From an uncultured Clostridia bacterium (GTDB taxonomy: Bacteria; Bacillota; Clostridia; Oscillospirales; Acutalibacteraceae), in contig CAJFOZ010000088.1 in NCBI GenBank assembly GCA_904397895.1, forward strand, positions 1 to 64,000: a stretch of 64,000 nucleotides of DNA, given 5' to 3'. The notes below the pieces were generated by a model. That model worked only from the letters and a program-made list of their open reading frames with translations. It was not told the origin of the DNA and did no database searches. The number at the start of each line of letters is the position of its first letter. The first letter of the stretch is position 1. Of this stretch, positions 17,431-26,020 are shown one piece after another. The translations under genes were made by a program, and so were the position numbers.

Positions 17431-17449
17431 AATAGTAATAATTACTATT
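17431..17449 (-). promoter_or_regulatory. PerR/Fur box
   Basis: AATAGTAATAATTACTATT is a perfect 9-1-9 inverted repeat containing the 7-1-7 core TAGTAAT-A-ATTACTA typical of Fur/PerR operators. It lies 20 bp upstream of the preferred perR start, indicating autoregulation of the perR-rbr operon. Confidence 0.8.
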
Positions 17450-17535
17450 TAGTCCTTCTATACTATAACACTTCAATTTTATGCTGTCAAGCAATTTCGC
17501 AAAATATTTTCACATTCTTTCTTATCAGTGGTACA

Positions 17536-17568
17536 AAACAGGCGGCATCAGAACGATGCCGCCTGTTT
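17536..17568 (-). terminator. Terminator-like hairpin overlapping the 3' end of the lipoprotein gene
   Basis: A 14-bp stem AAACAGGCGGCATC/GATGCCGCCTGTTT with the loop AGAAC. The stop codon of the lipoprotein gene (17548-17550) falls at the stem-loop junction, so the last codons form one arm. On the minus strand it is followed by a short T run, and it insulates the perR promoter. Confidence 0.65.
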
Positions 17569-18036
17569 CCATTCAGCCATTAATTGGGACAATGGGGGAT
17601 ATACCGGTTGCTCTAAGGTGGGATTAAAATACACTTCTAGAAATCCTGTGGTGGTTTGAAGGTAGTATACAAACTGTTCCTCACCGTTTGGCGGGAAAAT
17701 AATGCCGATAACTTTTTGATGCTCCGGATCTCGGTACAAAGGCGTTTCTTCCTCGTACTGTAAGAAGAGGTAATCCTCTTCTTTTAACCGTTCCAGGATA
17801 TCCGAAGGATTTTCCTGGGCTCGAAAATATCCGATATCCCCTTTGGGCCAAATAGAAGCTACGCAATCAAAAAACGCGTCAAACCCATCCTGCCCTGCAA
17901 GCAGCTCTATTTCCGTCCCGTCCTGATAATGCAAGAGCATTCGATCGGGCTGTGGGAGGTCTTTGTAAACACCTCCGCTGCATGAGGTAAAACAAATGGC
18001 CACAAGCAAAAGCGCCCACCAAATCTTCCGTTTCAT
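17548..18036 (-). CDS. Lipoprotein of unknown function
   Basis: A 162-residue protein with a lipoprotein signal (KIWWALLLVAICFTSC), so it is anchored outside the membrane. The mature part is acidic with several short beta strands (MLLHYQDGTEIELL, LFLQYEEETPLYRD). No family recognised. RBS CAGGAGGGCTTACA. Single gene between perR and desulfoferrodoxin with its own terminator. Confidence 0.65.
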   Translation of the reverse strand: MKRKIWWALLLVAICFTSCSGGVYKDLPQPDRMLLHYQDGTEIELLAGQDGFDAFFDCVASIWPKGDIGYFRAQENPSDILERLKEEDYLFLQYEEETPLYRDPEHQKVIGIIFPPNGEEQFVYYLQTTTGFLEVYFNPTLEQPVYPPLSQLMAEWKQAASF

Positions 18037-18226
18037 TGTAAGCCCTCCTGTTAAACGCTGCGTCCCATTTGAAGGATATCTCTTTCTGCTATCGTCCGTT
18101 CTTAAAATCTCTACCCGGATAATTGCTTACATCAGTGCTTCATCGGTATATTTCAACCTTATCTGTTCTATCTAGGATTTTATAATATCAAACTATAAAA
18201 TTCAATGTTTTGAATTTATTTAACTT

Positions 18227-18267
18227 AAAAAGGCTGCATACAGAAAAATCTGCACGCAGCCTTTTTT
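18227..18267 (-). terminator. Intrinsic terminator of desulfoferrodoxin gene
   Basis: Arms AAAAAGGCTGC/GCAGCCTTTTT around an 18-nt loop that can itself pair (CAGA/TCTG). It lies directly after the dfx stop, with T runs on both strands. Confidence 0.8.
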
Positions 18268-18277
18268 CAATACTATC

Positions 18278-18655
18278 TCAAGCCTCGGTCTCCCACAAAC
18301 CATGGAGATTGCAGTAGCCGTATACTTTAATGGGGCCTTCGCCGGGGAAGAATTCCGCCACAGGCTCATCATCGGGGGTCAGATGAGCGCGGCCCACCTT
18401 GTTATCAAATACAACCCAGATGTAGGGGATATAGTGTTCAGCCGTCATGGGATGATGGACACTTCCCACCTCTACGATAAGCTTATCGCCCTCACGATGT
18501 ACAACGGGGACATGCTTTTCTTTGGCGGCATCCACTGTGTTGGGCTCCAGCAGATCCATGGGCTGGCCGCAGCAGGAAGGGGTAACATGCCCTTCGATCA
18601 ATTCTACAATGTTGCCACAATGGGCGCAACGGTAGATTTTCAGTTCCTTTTTCAT
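18278..18655 (-). CDS. dfx: Desulfoferrodoxin (superoxide reductase)
   Basis: A 125-residue iron protein that reduces superoxide to peroxide without releasing oxygen. The N-terminal desulforedoxin site is CAHCG...CCGQPM (class I). The catalytic centre ligands are visible as HREGDK, VGSVHHPMTAEHYI and CNLHGLWE. RBS TTAGGAGGTATTAGC. It works with the adjacent rubrerythrin and FprA in oxygen and ROS defence. I see no clear PerR box directly upstream. Confidence 0.95.
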   Translation of the reverse strand: MKKELKIYRCAHCGNIVELIEGHVTPSCCGQPMDLLEPNTVDAAKEKHVPVVHREGDKLIVEVGSVHHPMTAEHYIPYIWVVFDNKVGRAHLTPDDEPVAEFFPGEGPIKVYGYCNLHGLWETEA

Positions 18656-18784
18656 GCTAATACCTCCTAAATTAGTCTACGATTTTTAGTGTATCACTCA
18701 TTTTTCAAAAAGGCAAGTGGAATCCCAACTCATTTACCACTGTGCATTTCCCCATCAAAATCCCACCTAGCCTATGAGCCAATG

Positions 18785-20224
18785 TTACCGCTTGTACTTG
18801 GCAAGCATCAATTGTTTTTCCTCCCACAAAGGTTTGGAAAGATCCACATAATAGGTATGAGGATTCTCAAATCGTTTCACTTCGTCCCATAAAGTGTCCA
18901 CCTGCTGCCGGCAGAAAGACTGGATCTGGTGCACATCCGGACGTTGATACACCAGTTTTCCTCCCTCAAAAATCTGCTGGCGAATGGGTTTAGCAGTAAA
19001 ATCACTGACCGTCTTACTCTTCCAAGTAAACTCCGGGTCGAACAGCACATAGGGCTCTTCGGACGAAATAACTTCGTCATGGAGAGTCACTACATCCGCG
19101 ATGGCTTTTCCGGTTTCATTCTCGTAAAGCCGCCACACTTCTTTAAATCCAGGGGTGGTGATCTTGCCCACATTTTCGCTCAGCTTGATTTTAGGGATCA
19201 GCCGGCCCTCTTCCTCCACGGCGGCCAGCTTGTACACCCCGCCAAATACAGGATCGCTGGAAGAAGTGATGAGCCTCTCCCCTACGCCAAAGGAATCCAC
19301 CTGGGCCCCCTGTTCCAGCATTTCCCGGATGAGATACTCATCCAGAGAGTTGGAAGCTACGATGCCGCAGTCGGGGAATCCCGCCTCGTCCAGCATCTTG
19401 CGGGCCTTCCGGGAAAGATACGCAATATCGCCGCTGTCGATGCGGATGGCGCCGGGACGGTATCCGCGGGGGACAAGTTCCTCCCGGAAAGTGCGGATGG
19501 CATTGGGGACGCCGGATTTTAAGGTGTTATAGGTGTCCACCAGCAGGGTACAATTTTCAGGATATTCCTTGGCATAGGCTTTGAAGGCCGCCAACTCATC
19601 GTCAAACAATTGGATCCAGCTATGGGCCATAGTGCCCAAAGCCGGGATGCCAAAATCCTGTTCGCATACGGTGCAGGCTGTTCCTACACAGCCGCCAATG
19701 TAGGCGGCTCTAGCGCCTAGAACAGCGCCGTCAAACCCCTGGGCACGGCGGGAACCAAACTCCATGACCTTGCGCCCCTTGGCGGCACGGCAGATACGGT
19801 TTGCCTTGGTAGCGATCAACGATTGATGGTTGATGCACAAAAGGGCCATAGTCTCGATAAATTGAGCCTGGATGACCGGCCCACGGACGGTCAGAACCGG
19901 TTCCTGTGGAAAAATAGGCATGCCCTCCGGTACCGACCATATATCGCAGGCAAACCGGAAATGCTCCATATAATCGATAAAACGCGAGTCAAATAGTTTC
20001 TTCCCGCGCAAGAATTCAATATCCTCCTGGGTGAAACGTAGATTCTGTAGGTACTCGATGAATTGATCCAGTCCGGCAAAGATGGCAAATCCACCCTTGT
20101 CGGGAATCTTGCGGAAGAAAAGGTCAAAATAAGCGATCGTATCGGCTAAGCCGTTGACCAGATATCCATTGGCCATGGTAATCTCATAAAAATCGGTCAA
20201 CAGCTCTAATTTGCGATGTTCCAT
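18785..20224 (-). CDS. pncB: Nicotinate phosphoribosyltransferase
   Basis: Converts nicotinate and PRPP to nicotinate mononucleotide in the NAD salvage (Preiss-Handler) pathway. Family signatures include LLTDFYEITMANGY at the start, MEFGSRRAQGFDGA, MAHSW, DTYNTLKSG, IRIDSGDIAYLS and VDSFGVGERL. The full 479-residue length matches the long clostridial form. RBS AAAGGAGGGCTCTGG. It is last in the fprA-ORF-pncA-pncB operon, 13 bp after pncA, so nicotinamide is deamidated and then recharged by cotranscribed enzymes. Confidence 0.95.
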   Translation of the reverse strand: MEHRKLELLTDFYEITMANGYLVNGLADTIAYFDLFFRKIPDKGGFAIFAGLDQFIEYLQNLRFTQEDIEFLRGKKLFDSRFIDYMEHFRFACDIWSVPEGMPIFPQEPVLTVRGPVIQAQFIETMALLCINHQSLIATKANRICRAAKGRKVMEFGSRRAQGFDGAVLGARAAYIGGCVGTACTVCEQDFGIPALGTMAHSWIQLFDDELAAFKAYAKEYPENCTLLVDTYNTLKSGVPNAIRTFREELVPRGYRPGAIRIDSGDIAYLSRKARKMLDEAGFPDCGIVASNSLDEYLIREMLEQGAQVDSFGVGERLITSSSDPVFGGVYKLAAVEEEGRLIPKIKLSENVGKITTPGFKEVWRLYENETGKAIADVVTLHDEVISSEEPYVLFDPEFTWKSKTVSDFTAKPIRQQIFEGGKLVYQRPDVHQIQSFCRQQVDTLWDEVKRFENPHTYYVDLSKPLWEEKQLMLAKYKR

Positions 20225-20237
20225 CCAGAGCCCTCCT

Positions 20238-20909
20238 TTACCACGTCAGGGAAGCTGCCACTTCCACCCCATTGCTCGACATGCTGTACAGACTCAAAGC
20301 ATTGGCCAAATCCGCCTTGTGCCCGGGAGCATCAAAGGTATCCACCAGCTGGGCCGGGACGATAACCCGGCTCTTACGATCCTGACGGTTAAACCATGTT
20401 TTTAACCCTACCGCCAGCTGGTAAACGCAGATATCCGTACAATCTCCCCCCAGCACAAAGCAGTGGATGTGGGGATGCTCGGTAAGCCATTGGACAAACG
20501 CCGGCTCCAGCAAACCGTTGGTGGAATTCTTTTCAATTAAAGTGTGCGGTACAGCGGCAATTTCCTCCACCACCTGGCTTTCCCAATCCCCTTTGACACA
20601 GTGGACAGGATAAGCTTCAAACTCTGGGCTTTGCCCTCCATGGCAGTCGGCGAAATTCACAACCGGGATCCCTGCCTTATGGCATGCACAAGCTGCATCG
20701 GCCACAGTAGGAATCAACGCCTTTACCCTGGGACCGGACATAGCTCCCCCCTTGGCAAATCCATTGACCATATCCACCACCAGAAAAGCGCTGTTTTTGG
20801 GGGGAAGTTCTTTTAGTGAAACCGGTTCCAGCGACTGCATCCAGTCATAGATCCCATCTAGGGCTTTTGCGCCTTGCTGTAAGAAACCCTGTCGATTGCC
20901 CATCTGCAT
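20238..20909 (-). CDS. pncA: Nicotinamidase (isochorismatase-family hydrolase)
   Basis: Hydrolyses nicotinamide to nicotinate. The isochorismatase fold shows the triad: Asp in FLVVDMVNGF, Lys in LIEKNSTNGL and Cys in GGDCTDICV; metal ligands are probably in FADCHGG. An N-terminal extension of about 35 residues precedes the core. RBS GGAGGAATAGGG. Being directly followed by pncB strongly supports nicotinamidase over other isochorismatase-family activities. Confidence 0.88.
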   Translation of the reverse strand: MQMGNRQGFLQQGAKALDGIYDWMQSLEPVSLKELPPKNSAFLVVDMVNGFAKGGAMSGPRVKALIPTVADAACACHKAGIPVVNFADCHGGQSPEFEAYPVHCVKGDWESQVVEEIAAVPHTLIEKNSTNGLLEPAFVQWLTEHPHIHCFVLGGDCTDICVYQLAVGLKTWFNRQDRKSRVIVPAQLVDTFDAPGHKADLANALSLYSMSSNGVEVAASLTW

Positions 20910-20911
20910 CC

Positions 20912-21112
20912 CTATTCCTCCAACTCCCCTATCTTAGTTATAAAGAGAGTAATTGCCTCCACAAAAGAGGTATATTGCAAATTCAGCGCACTGACGTTTC
21001 CTTCAGCACGCTGAATACAGGCAGTGCCCACTGCCATATCGTCCCCGAGCTTTTTAAACCAATGGCCTTTTACAAACACGGCAACAAAAGGCGGTAGGTA
21101 CTCCCATCCCAA
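20912..21112 (-). CDS. Small operon protein of unknown function (66 aa)
   Basis: Fits exactly between the fprA stop (21114) and the pncA start (20909) using a TTG start, with AAAAAGGTAAAATAAC as a weak RBS. The sequence (GDDMAVGTACIQRAEGNVSA, then FVEAITLFITK) looks like a compact alpha/beta protein rather than random translation, but I do not recognise a family. The tight fit argues for translational coupling in the redox/NAD operon. Confidence 0.5.
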   Translation of the reverse strand: MGWEYLPPFVAVFVKGHWFKKLGDDMAVGTACIQRAEGNVSALNLQYTSFVEAITLFITKIGELEE

Positions 21113-21113
21113 G

Positions 21114-22313
21114 TTATTTTACCTTTTTGGCGAACTCCTCACCAAAGGCGCGGCACTGCTCCAAAGCATCCTCATCCGGAACCCACATCGTGCGGATGCC
21201 GTCCTGTACAATCTCAAAACCGGCCTTTTCCAGATGCTCTGCCATGACCTTGGGCGCCTCGCCACTCCAGCCATAGCTGCCAAAGGTTGCGGCCTTTTTG
21301 TCCTTGATGTCCATGGCGCTGACCAGGTCAAGCACCGCCACAATGGGAGAAAGCGGGCTTCGGATGACGGTGGGCGAACCAAAGATCACAGCCTTTGAGT
21401 TAAAGACATCGGTGACAATGTCGTTTTTATCGTGTTTGGAGGCGCTGCGCACCACCACTTCCACTTCCGAATCGGCCTGCTTGATGCCGGCGGCAATGGC
21501 CTCGGCCATCTTGCGGGTGGACTGCCACATGGTATCATACACAATCGTGATCTTGTTGCGATGGTAGTAGTTTGCCCATTTCCCATAGGCCTCGATGATC
21601 TGGGCGGGGTTGTCCCTCCAGATGACGCCGTGGCTGGGGCAGATCATAGAGAGAGGCAGGTTCATGGCGGCCACTTCTTTGAGCTTCATGGAAGCCATCT
21701 TGGAGAAGGGGGCCACAATGTTGGCGTAATACTTCTCGGCCTCATAGTAGAGGGCATCCTGGTTGACCTGGTCGTTGTACATAAACTCGGTGGCGAAGTG
21801 CTGGCCGAAGACGTCGGTGGAAAACAGGATGTTGTCTCCCGACAGGAAGGCCATCATATTATCCGGCCAATGGAGCATACGGGCTTCCACAAAAGTAAAG
21901 GTCTTACCGCCGCCGATATCAAGGGTATCGCCGGTCTTGACCGGGTGGAAGTTCCAATCCTGATGATAGTGGGCCTTGAGCATTTTGGCGCCATTCTGGG
22001 AGCAGTACACAGGGGTACCCGGGATTTTCTCCAACAAAGCCGGCAAAGAACCGCTGTGGTCAATCTCAGAATGCAGGGAAATGATGTAATCGATTTCCTT
22101 CAAGTCGATGACCGACTCCAGGTTCTCCACAAACTGATAGGCATAGGGACGCCACACGGTATCAATCAACACCGTCTTTTCCCCGCGGACCAGATAGGCG
22201 TTGTAAGAAGAACCCCTATGAGTGGACAACTCTTCCCCGTGAAAATGGGTTAATTCATGGTCTATTTTTCCGACCCAAGTGACGCTGGGTGTGATAGCGA
22301 ATGATTGATCCAT
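21114..22313 (-). CDS. fprA: FprA-family flavodiiron protein
   Basis: A cytoplasmic enzyme that reduces O2 (and/or NO) to water in anaerobes. The N-terminal beta-lactamase-like diiron domain shows HSEIDHSG (HxExDH), the His in ARMLHWPDNM, the Asp in FSTDVFGQH and the His in CPSHGVIW. The C-terminal flavodoxin domain (from ~residue 255) starts ITIVYDTMWQSTRKMA and has the FMN loop FGSYGWSGEA. It is first gene of the operon with NAD salvage genes, with its own sigma-A type promoter. No C-terminal rubredoxin domain is present. Confidence 0.95.
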   Translation of the reverse strand: MDQSFAITPSVTWVGKIDHELTHFHGEELSTHRGSSYNAYLVRGEKTVLIDTVWRPYAYQFVENLESVIDLKEIDYIISLHSEIDHSGSLPALLEKIPGTPVYCSQNGAKMLKAHYHQDWNFHPVKTGDTLDIGGGKTFTFVEARMLHWPDNMMAFLSGDNILFSTDVFGQHFATEFMYNDQVNQDALYYEAEKYYANIVAPFSKMASMKLKEVAAMNLPLSMICPSHGVIWRDNPAQIIEAYGKWANYYHRNKITIVYDTMWQSTRKMAEAIAAGIKQADSEVEVVVRSASKHDKNDIVTDVFNSKAVIFGSPTVIRSPLSPIVAVLDLVSAMDIKDKKAATFGSYGWSGEAPKVMAEHLEKAGFEIVQDGIRTMWVPDEDALEQCRAFGEEFAKKVK

Positions 22314-22352
22314 TTCTGATCTTCTCCCTTCGGATGCTGTTATTTAATTCTT

Positions 22353-22380
22353 ATTATACTATTTCAGTAGGAAATATCAA
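22353..22380 (-). promoter_or_regulatory. Promoter of the fprA operon
   Basis: On the minus strand: TTGATA, a 16-bp spacer and TATAAT, about 40 bp upstream of the fprA start codon. A good sigma-A match. Confidence 0.7.
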
Positions 22381-22530
22381 GTTCCCCGCCAAATTTCGCC
22401 ATTTTTACTAGGAGCCCTTCCAAAACCCACCTGGGTTTTGCACGACTTGCAACTTGCTTCCCGGGCCCTTTAGACTTTGTGTCACAGAAGATCAAACAGT
22501 CCCCTTTAGTATGCAAAAATCCCTCGGGGA

Positions 22531-23301
22531 TTATACCAGTTTCTGCACCGTATGAAGAACATAGATACTGTGGCGTAAGGCGTCGTCCACACCCAGTGCA
22601 GAGGGACGGTCCATCCAAAAGGATACGTCCGGCGCGACGCCGGCATCTTTCAGAGCCTTAAAACTGTCCAGCACCGGCACATTGCCAAACCCCAACAGGC
22701 GAAACTCATTGATCCCTGCCTTGATCAAAGAATCCCGTACAATCACGAAAGCTATCTCCCCGGCCAAGCCTTCCACCACCCGGCTGGGATACCTGTAAAG
22801 CGGTTCATGAAGAAAGGTATTGTGGATGTTCCACGCCACCTTTAAAGAGGCACGTCCCACACAGGTAAGGAAATTTTTCATGTGTTTGCAGCCGGTAAGG
22901 GGGCCGGATGTCTCGACCAGAAGGGAAAGCCCAAGCTTATCGGCTTGATCGCACAGTTGGGCCGCATTGGAAGCGGCTTGGATTTCTAAAAATTCCTCTT
23001 CCGGAATGCCCGGGCGCAGCACCACTGTCTTGACACCGGCACCGGATGCTTGAGAAAGCCATGTGGTAATTTCTATTTGCTGGCTCTTTTCCACCGGCAA
23101 CGGAAGGGACAAAACCTCCACCGTAACCCCTTGGCCTAGAGCCGATTTGCAGCACTGCAAAAACGCCTTTTCCCATTGGGTAAAGGCTCCGTTTTCTGGG
23201 ACATACAAGCCGGCTCGTTTGATGCCCTGCCCCACAGCGGCCTTTATCATCTGGGGCATGGATTTTTCCCCTTCCAAGGGGATCCAAATCAATGGATTCA
23301 C
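22531..23301 (-). CDS. Sugar phosphate isomerase/epimerase-like TIM-barrel protein
   Basis: A 256-residue protein with the pattern of AP-endonuclease-2/xylose-isomerase-like TIM barrels: GIKRAGLYVPENG, VKTVVLRPG, ADKLGLSLLVETSGPL, LKVAWNIHNTF and INEFRLLGFGNVP strands. These usually bind sugars or metals at the barrel mouth. Only some canonical metal ligands (Glu in LLVETSG, His in WNIHN) are apparent, so the activity is open. Start GTG 23301 with RBS AAAGGAGGGGACTCGAC. It follows the pseudokinase gene by 63 bp and is likely cotranscribed. Confidence 0.55.
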   Translation of the reverse strand: MNPLIWIPLEGEKSMPQMIKAAVGQGIKRAGLYVPENGAFTQWEKAFLQCCKSALGQGVTVEVLSLPLPVEKSQQIEITTWLSQASGAGVKTVVLRPGIPEEEFLEIQAASNAAQLCDQADKLGLSLLVETSGPLTGCKHMKNFLTCVGRASLKVAWNIHNTFLHEPLYRYPSRVVEGLAGEIAFVIVRDSLIKAGINEFRLLGFGNVPVLDSFKALKDAGVAPDVSFWMDRPSALGVDDALRHSIYVLHTVQKLV

Positions 23302-23364
23302 GTCGAGTCCCCTCCTTTATCCTTGTCCTTTTCTATGTCATACCCTGATGTAAAACCTAATATT

Positions 23365-25170
23365 CTATTGGCTGGACGATCCTCCTCGTCCAAATAGATC
23401 GTCCCAGAAGCTGGTACGGGATGAAACATCGTCTTCTTCCGATGGATTTTGGCTGGATCCACTGCTCGGCATATGGCTAGAAGAGGACGGCTTTGACGAA
23501 ACAGGCGGGTTATAGTCGCTGACATAGACAAACACTTCAGCGCCATATTCCAACTCCTCCTTGGCCGGAGGGTCGGTCTGGATGACCTGACCGTCGGGCA
23601 CCGTTTCACTGGACTGCTCCACCACCTGGCAGGAGAATCCCTCTTTGGTGAGATCCAAAATGGCCTCCACAGCGCTTTTCCCGCGGACGTTGGGGACTTT
23701 GCGCAGATAGGATCCCTTTGACAAATACACTTTCACCGTTTCCCCCGCCTCAATGGGGGTATCGGGTTCGGGTTCTTGTTTTGCAATGGTACCTTCCGGG
23801 ACACTGTCGTCAAACACCTCGCCCGCCAATTCAATCTCCACATAGGACCAAGGGTTTTGTTCCACCAAATCCTCGTACTCCCGGCCGATCATGGTAGGCG
23901 TAATATGATCCAGCGCCGGGCTTTGGCTGGATGCCTCTGACGATACCATGCTGGAAACCTCCGATGGCATTTCACTGGACGCCCCATTTTCTGTGCCTCC
24001 CTGGGAAAATAACACAATCATCAAAACCACGCACAATACAAACAGCAGCCCCGAAGAGATCCCAAGGCCGATGATCCATCTTTTCTGCTCCTTCTCCTTC
24101 TGGCTGGAGGGAGGGGTCTGGGAAGGGGTAGGCGACGTTGCCTTCGGGCCGGCAACCACCTGTGTCGCTTGGATATTCTCCTCCTTTTCCATCTCTTGAA
24201 GCACCCCGGTCACATTGGGGGAGATAGACAGCTCTTTTTGCAGCTGCTCCACCGTCTTGGTCCGATAGGTGCTGTTAAGCCGCATGGCTTTGGCCATAGC
24301 CGCCGCCACCTGCTGGGGAATGGCCGCCGCCATCGACGACGGGATCAATAATTTTTCATCTTCCTGACGGGCCAACGCATCCTTGGGGATGTACCCGGTG
24401 AGCATGGTGAACAACGTTGCCCCCAGGGCATAGACGTCGCTCCACGGGCCGATATCTTGATCGGGCTTCATCTGCTCCAAAGCGGTGTAGCCGGGATAAA
24501 ACACCGGCGTCAAATCGCTGCGGGCAATGTGCACCTGGTTGATGTGGAATCCGGCCAACTGCATCCGGCCGCTTTGGGTAACCACCAGGTTTTGGGGACA
24601 AATGCCCAGATGAAGGGCCCCCATGGAGTGGAATGCCTCCACAGCGTACAGCACCGGCATCAGCATTGTCCGTGCCTGGTCCCACGACAGATGCCCGCCG
24701 TGTTTTGGGAGCCATTGGTCCAAATGGATGCCTTCCTCCCACCCCGATACATTATAAGCCGTGCCGTTTACTTCAAAGATGTCGTATACCGGCACCACCG
24801 CCGGCTGATTGCGCATCCGCCCCATAATGCGGGACAATTTTAAAAACTCATCCAAGCCATCTTGGAAAGGGCCCTCGCATCCGGCCAACACCTTCAGTGT
24901 AAGGCCGTCTTCAACCCGCTGGGCTAGGGTAGTGGGGAAGAATTCCCGGATGACCACCGGGCTCATGGACGACCGATCCCATCCCAAATAGGAGGTACCG
25001 GCCCCATTGCTGGAAAGCAGTTTCCCCACCAGATACCGATCCTGTAAAATGGTACGCAGGGCCAGGGCCGGGGCTTTCTGTTCCTTTTCCTGGTATCCGC
25101 AGTGGGGACAGGTGGTCTGGCCGCCTTTTTCCTTCATGCATCCAAGGCAAAGATCTTCCATTGAGGGCAT
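23365..25170 (-). CDS. PASTA-domain serine/threonine protein kinase homologue, probable pseudokinase
   Basis: About 601 residues: an N-terminal zinc ribbon (CLGCMKEKGGQTTCPHCGY), a kinase-like domain (~45-315), a Ser/Thr/Gln linker, one TM helix (~367-392) and two PASTA domains outside (VPNVRGKSAVEAILDLTKEG in the second), ending in a Ser-rich tail. The kinase fold is recognisable (YALGATLFTMLTGYIP), but the VAIK lysine is Arg (VVIREFFP), HRD reads HLG (HLGICPQN) and DFG reads AGF. It probably lacks phosphotransfer and acts as a wall-sensing scaffold. Start ATG 25170 follows GGGAAGGTGAATTT; the track start is 252 bp too long. Confidence 0.82.
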   Translation of the reverse strand: MPSMEDLCLGCMKEKGGQTTCPHCGYQEKEQKAPALALRTILQDRYLVGKLLSSNGAGTSYLGWDRSSMSPVVIREFFPTTLAQRVEDGLTLKVLAGCEGPFQDGLDEFLKLSRIMGRMRNQPAVVPVYDIFEVNGTAYNVSGWEEGIHLDQWLPKHGGHLSWDQARTMLMPVLYAVEAFHSMGALHLGICPQNLVVTQSGRMQLAGFHINQVHIARSDLTPVFYPGYTALEQMKPDQDIGPWSDVYALGATLFTMLTGYIPKDALARQEDEKLLIPSSMAAAIPQQVAAAMAKAMRLNSTYRTKTVEQLQKELSISPNVTGVLQEMEKEENIQATQVVAGPKATSPTPSQTPPSSQKEKEQKRWIIGLGISSGLLFVLCVVLMIVLFSQGGTENGASSEMPSEVSSMVSSEASSQSPALDHITPTMIGREYEDLVEQNPWSYVEIELAGEVFDDSVPEGTIAKQEPEPDTPIEAGETVKVYLSKGSYLRKVPNVRGKSAVEAILDLTKEGFSCQVVEQSSETVPDGQVIQTDPPAKEELEYGAEVFVYVSDYNPPVSSKPSSSSHMPSSGSSQNPSEEDDVSSRTSFWDDLFGRGGSSSQ

Positions 25171-25384
25171 AAATTCACCTTCCCTTATTTTCAAACAGAT
25201 GTGACAAAATATTCCCGATAATGATAGTGTTATTGTACCAAGCCTGTCGGATGTTGTCAATGAGACTTCCTCCAACCGGCGCCTTCCCTCCTGAGGGAAA
25301 GCGTGATATACTAAAGGCAAAGAACAACTTAAGTTTGAACGCGTTGTTGGGACGCGGCATACAAAAATACAAGGAGTGATTTTC

Positions 25385-25900
25385 ATGGATGTTATGCGCG
25401 CTATTTTAGAACGGCGGAGCATTCGCCGTTACCAAGATCGTCCCATCGAGGAATCTGTCCTCGCCAAAGTGCTGGAAGCCGGGAGGCTTGCGCCGTCGGC
25501 CCGCAATGAGCAGGACTGGCGTTTTATCGTGGTAAAGGACGCCGGGCTCCGGGCCAAAATGGTGGATGCCTGCCTTGGCCAGAGCTTCATCCAGGATGCG
25601 CCGGTGCATCTTGTGGTGTGCGCCAACAATGTACGGGATATGGCCTGTGGGCAGCCGGCCCGGACGGTGGACTGTTGCATCGCCCTTTCCTTTATGATGC
25701 TGGAAGCTGTGGAATGCGGGTTGGGAACCTGTTGGCTGGGCAGTTTTGACAACCAAGCCGTCAAATCGTTGCTTCACATCCCCGACGACTATCAGGTGGT
25801 GGCCGTCACTCCCCTTGGCTATCCGGATGAACAGGTGGAAGCCCGTCCCCGCAAAGCACTGGATCAAGTGGTTGCGTACGACGATGGGTGGATCAAATAA
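25385..25900 (+). CDS. Nitroreductase-family FMN oxidoreductase
   Basis: A flavin-dependent reductase of 171 residues with the hallmark start MRAILERRSIRRYQDRPIEE, the FMN phosphate site RLAPSARNEQDW and the GLGTCWLGSF segment with GYPDE near the end. The short form acts on quinones or nitroaromatics; the natural substrate is unknown. Start ATG 25385 follows AAGGAGTGATTTTC; the track GTG at 25376 lies inside that RBS. Divergent from the pseudokinase gene. Confidence 0.9.
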   Translation: MDVMRAILERRSIRRYQDRPIEESVLAKVLEAGRLAPSARNEQDWRFIVVKDAGLRAKMVDACLGQSFIQDAPVHLVVCANNVRDMACGQPARTVDCCIALSFMMLEAVECGLGTCWLGSFDNQAVKSLLHIPDDYQVVAVTPLGYPDEQVEARPRKALDQVVAYDDGWIK

Positions 25901-25971
25901 AATTCCCTGCCACGCCTCTCCGATTGATAGTATTGGGATGAAAAAAGTACTGGAGAGTTTTATCTTTACAC

Positions 25972-26013
25972 AAAGAGCAGCCGTTTTCCTTTGAGGAAAG
26001 CAGCTGCTCTTTT
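25972..26013. terminator. Bidirectional terminator
   Basis: Arms AAAGAGCAGC/GCTGCTCTTT around a purine/pyrimidine loop, TTTT on the plus side and a matching A-rich (minus T-rich) flank. It lies between the convergent nitroreductase and transglutaminase genes. Confidence 0.7.
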
Positions 26014-26020
26014 CACTACA

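Noticed and set aside
21432-22253. 273-codon plus-strand ORF
   Set aside because: Antisense to fprA, whose motifs are unambiguous.
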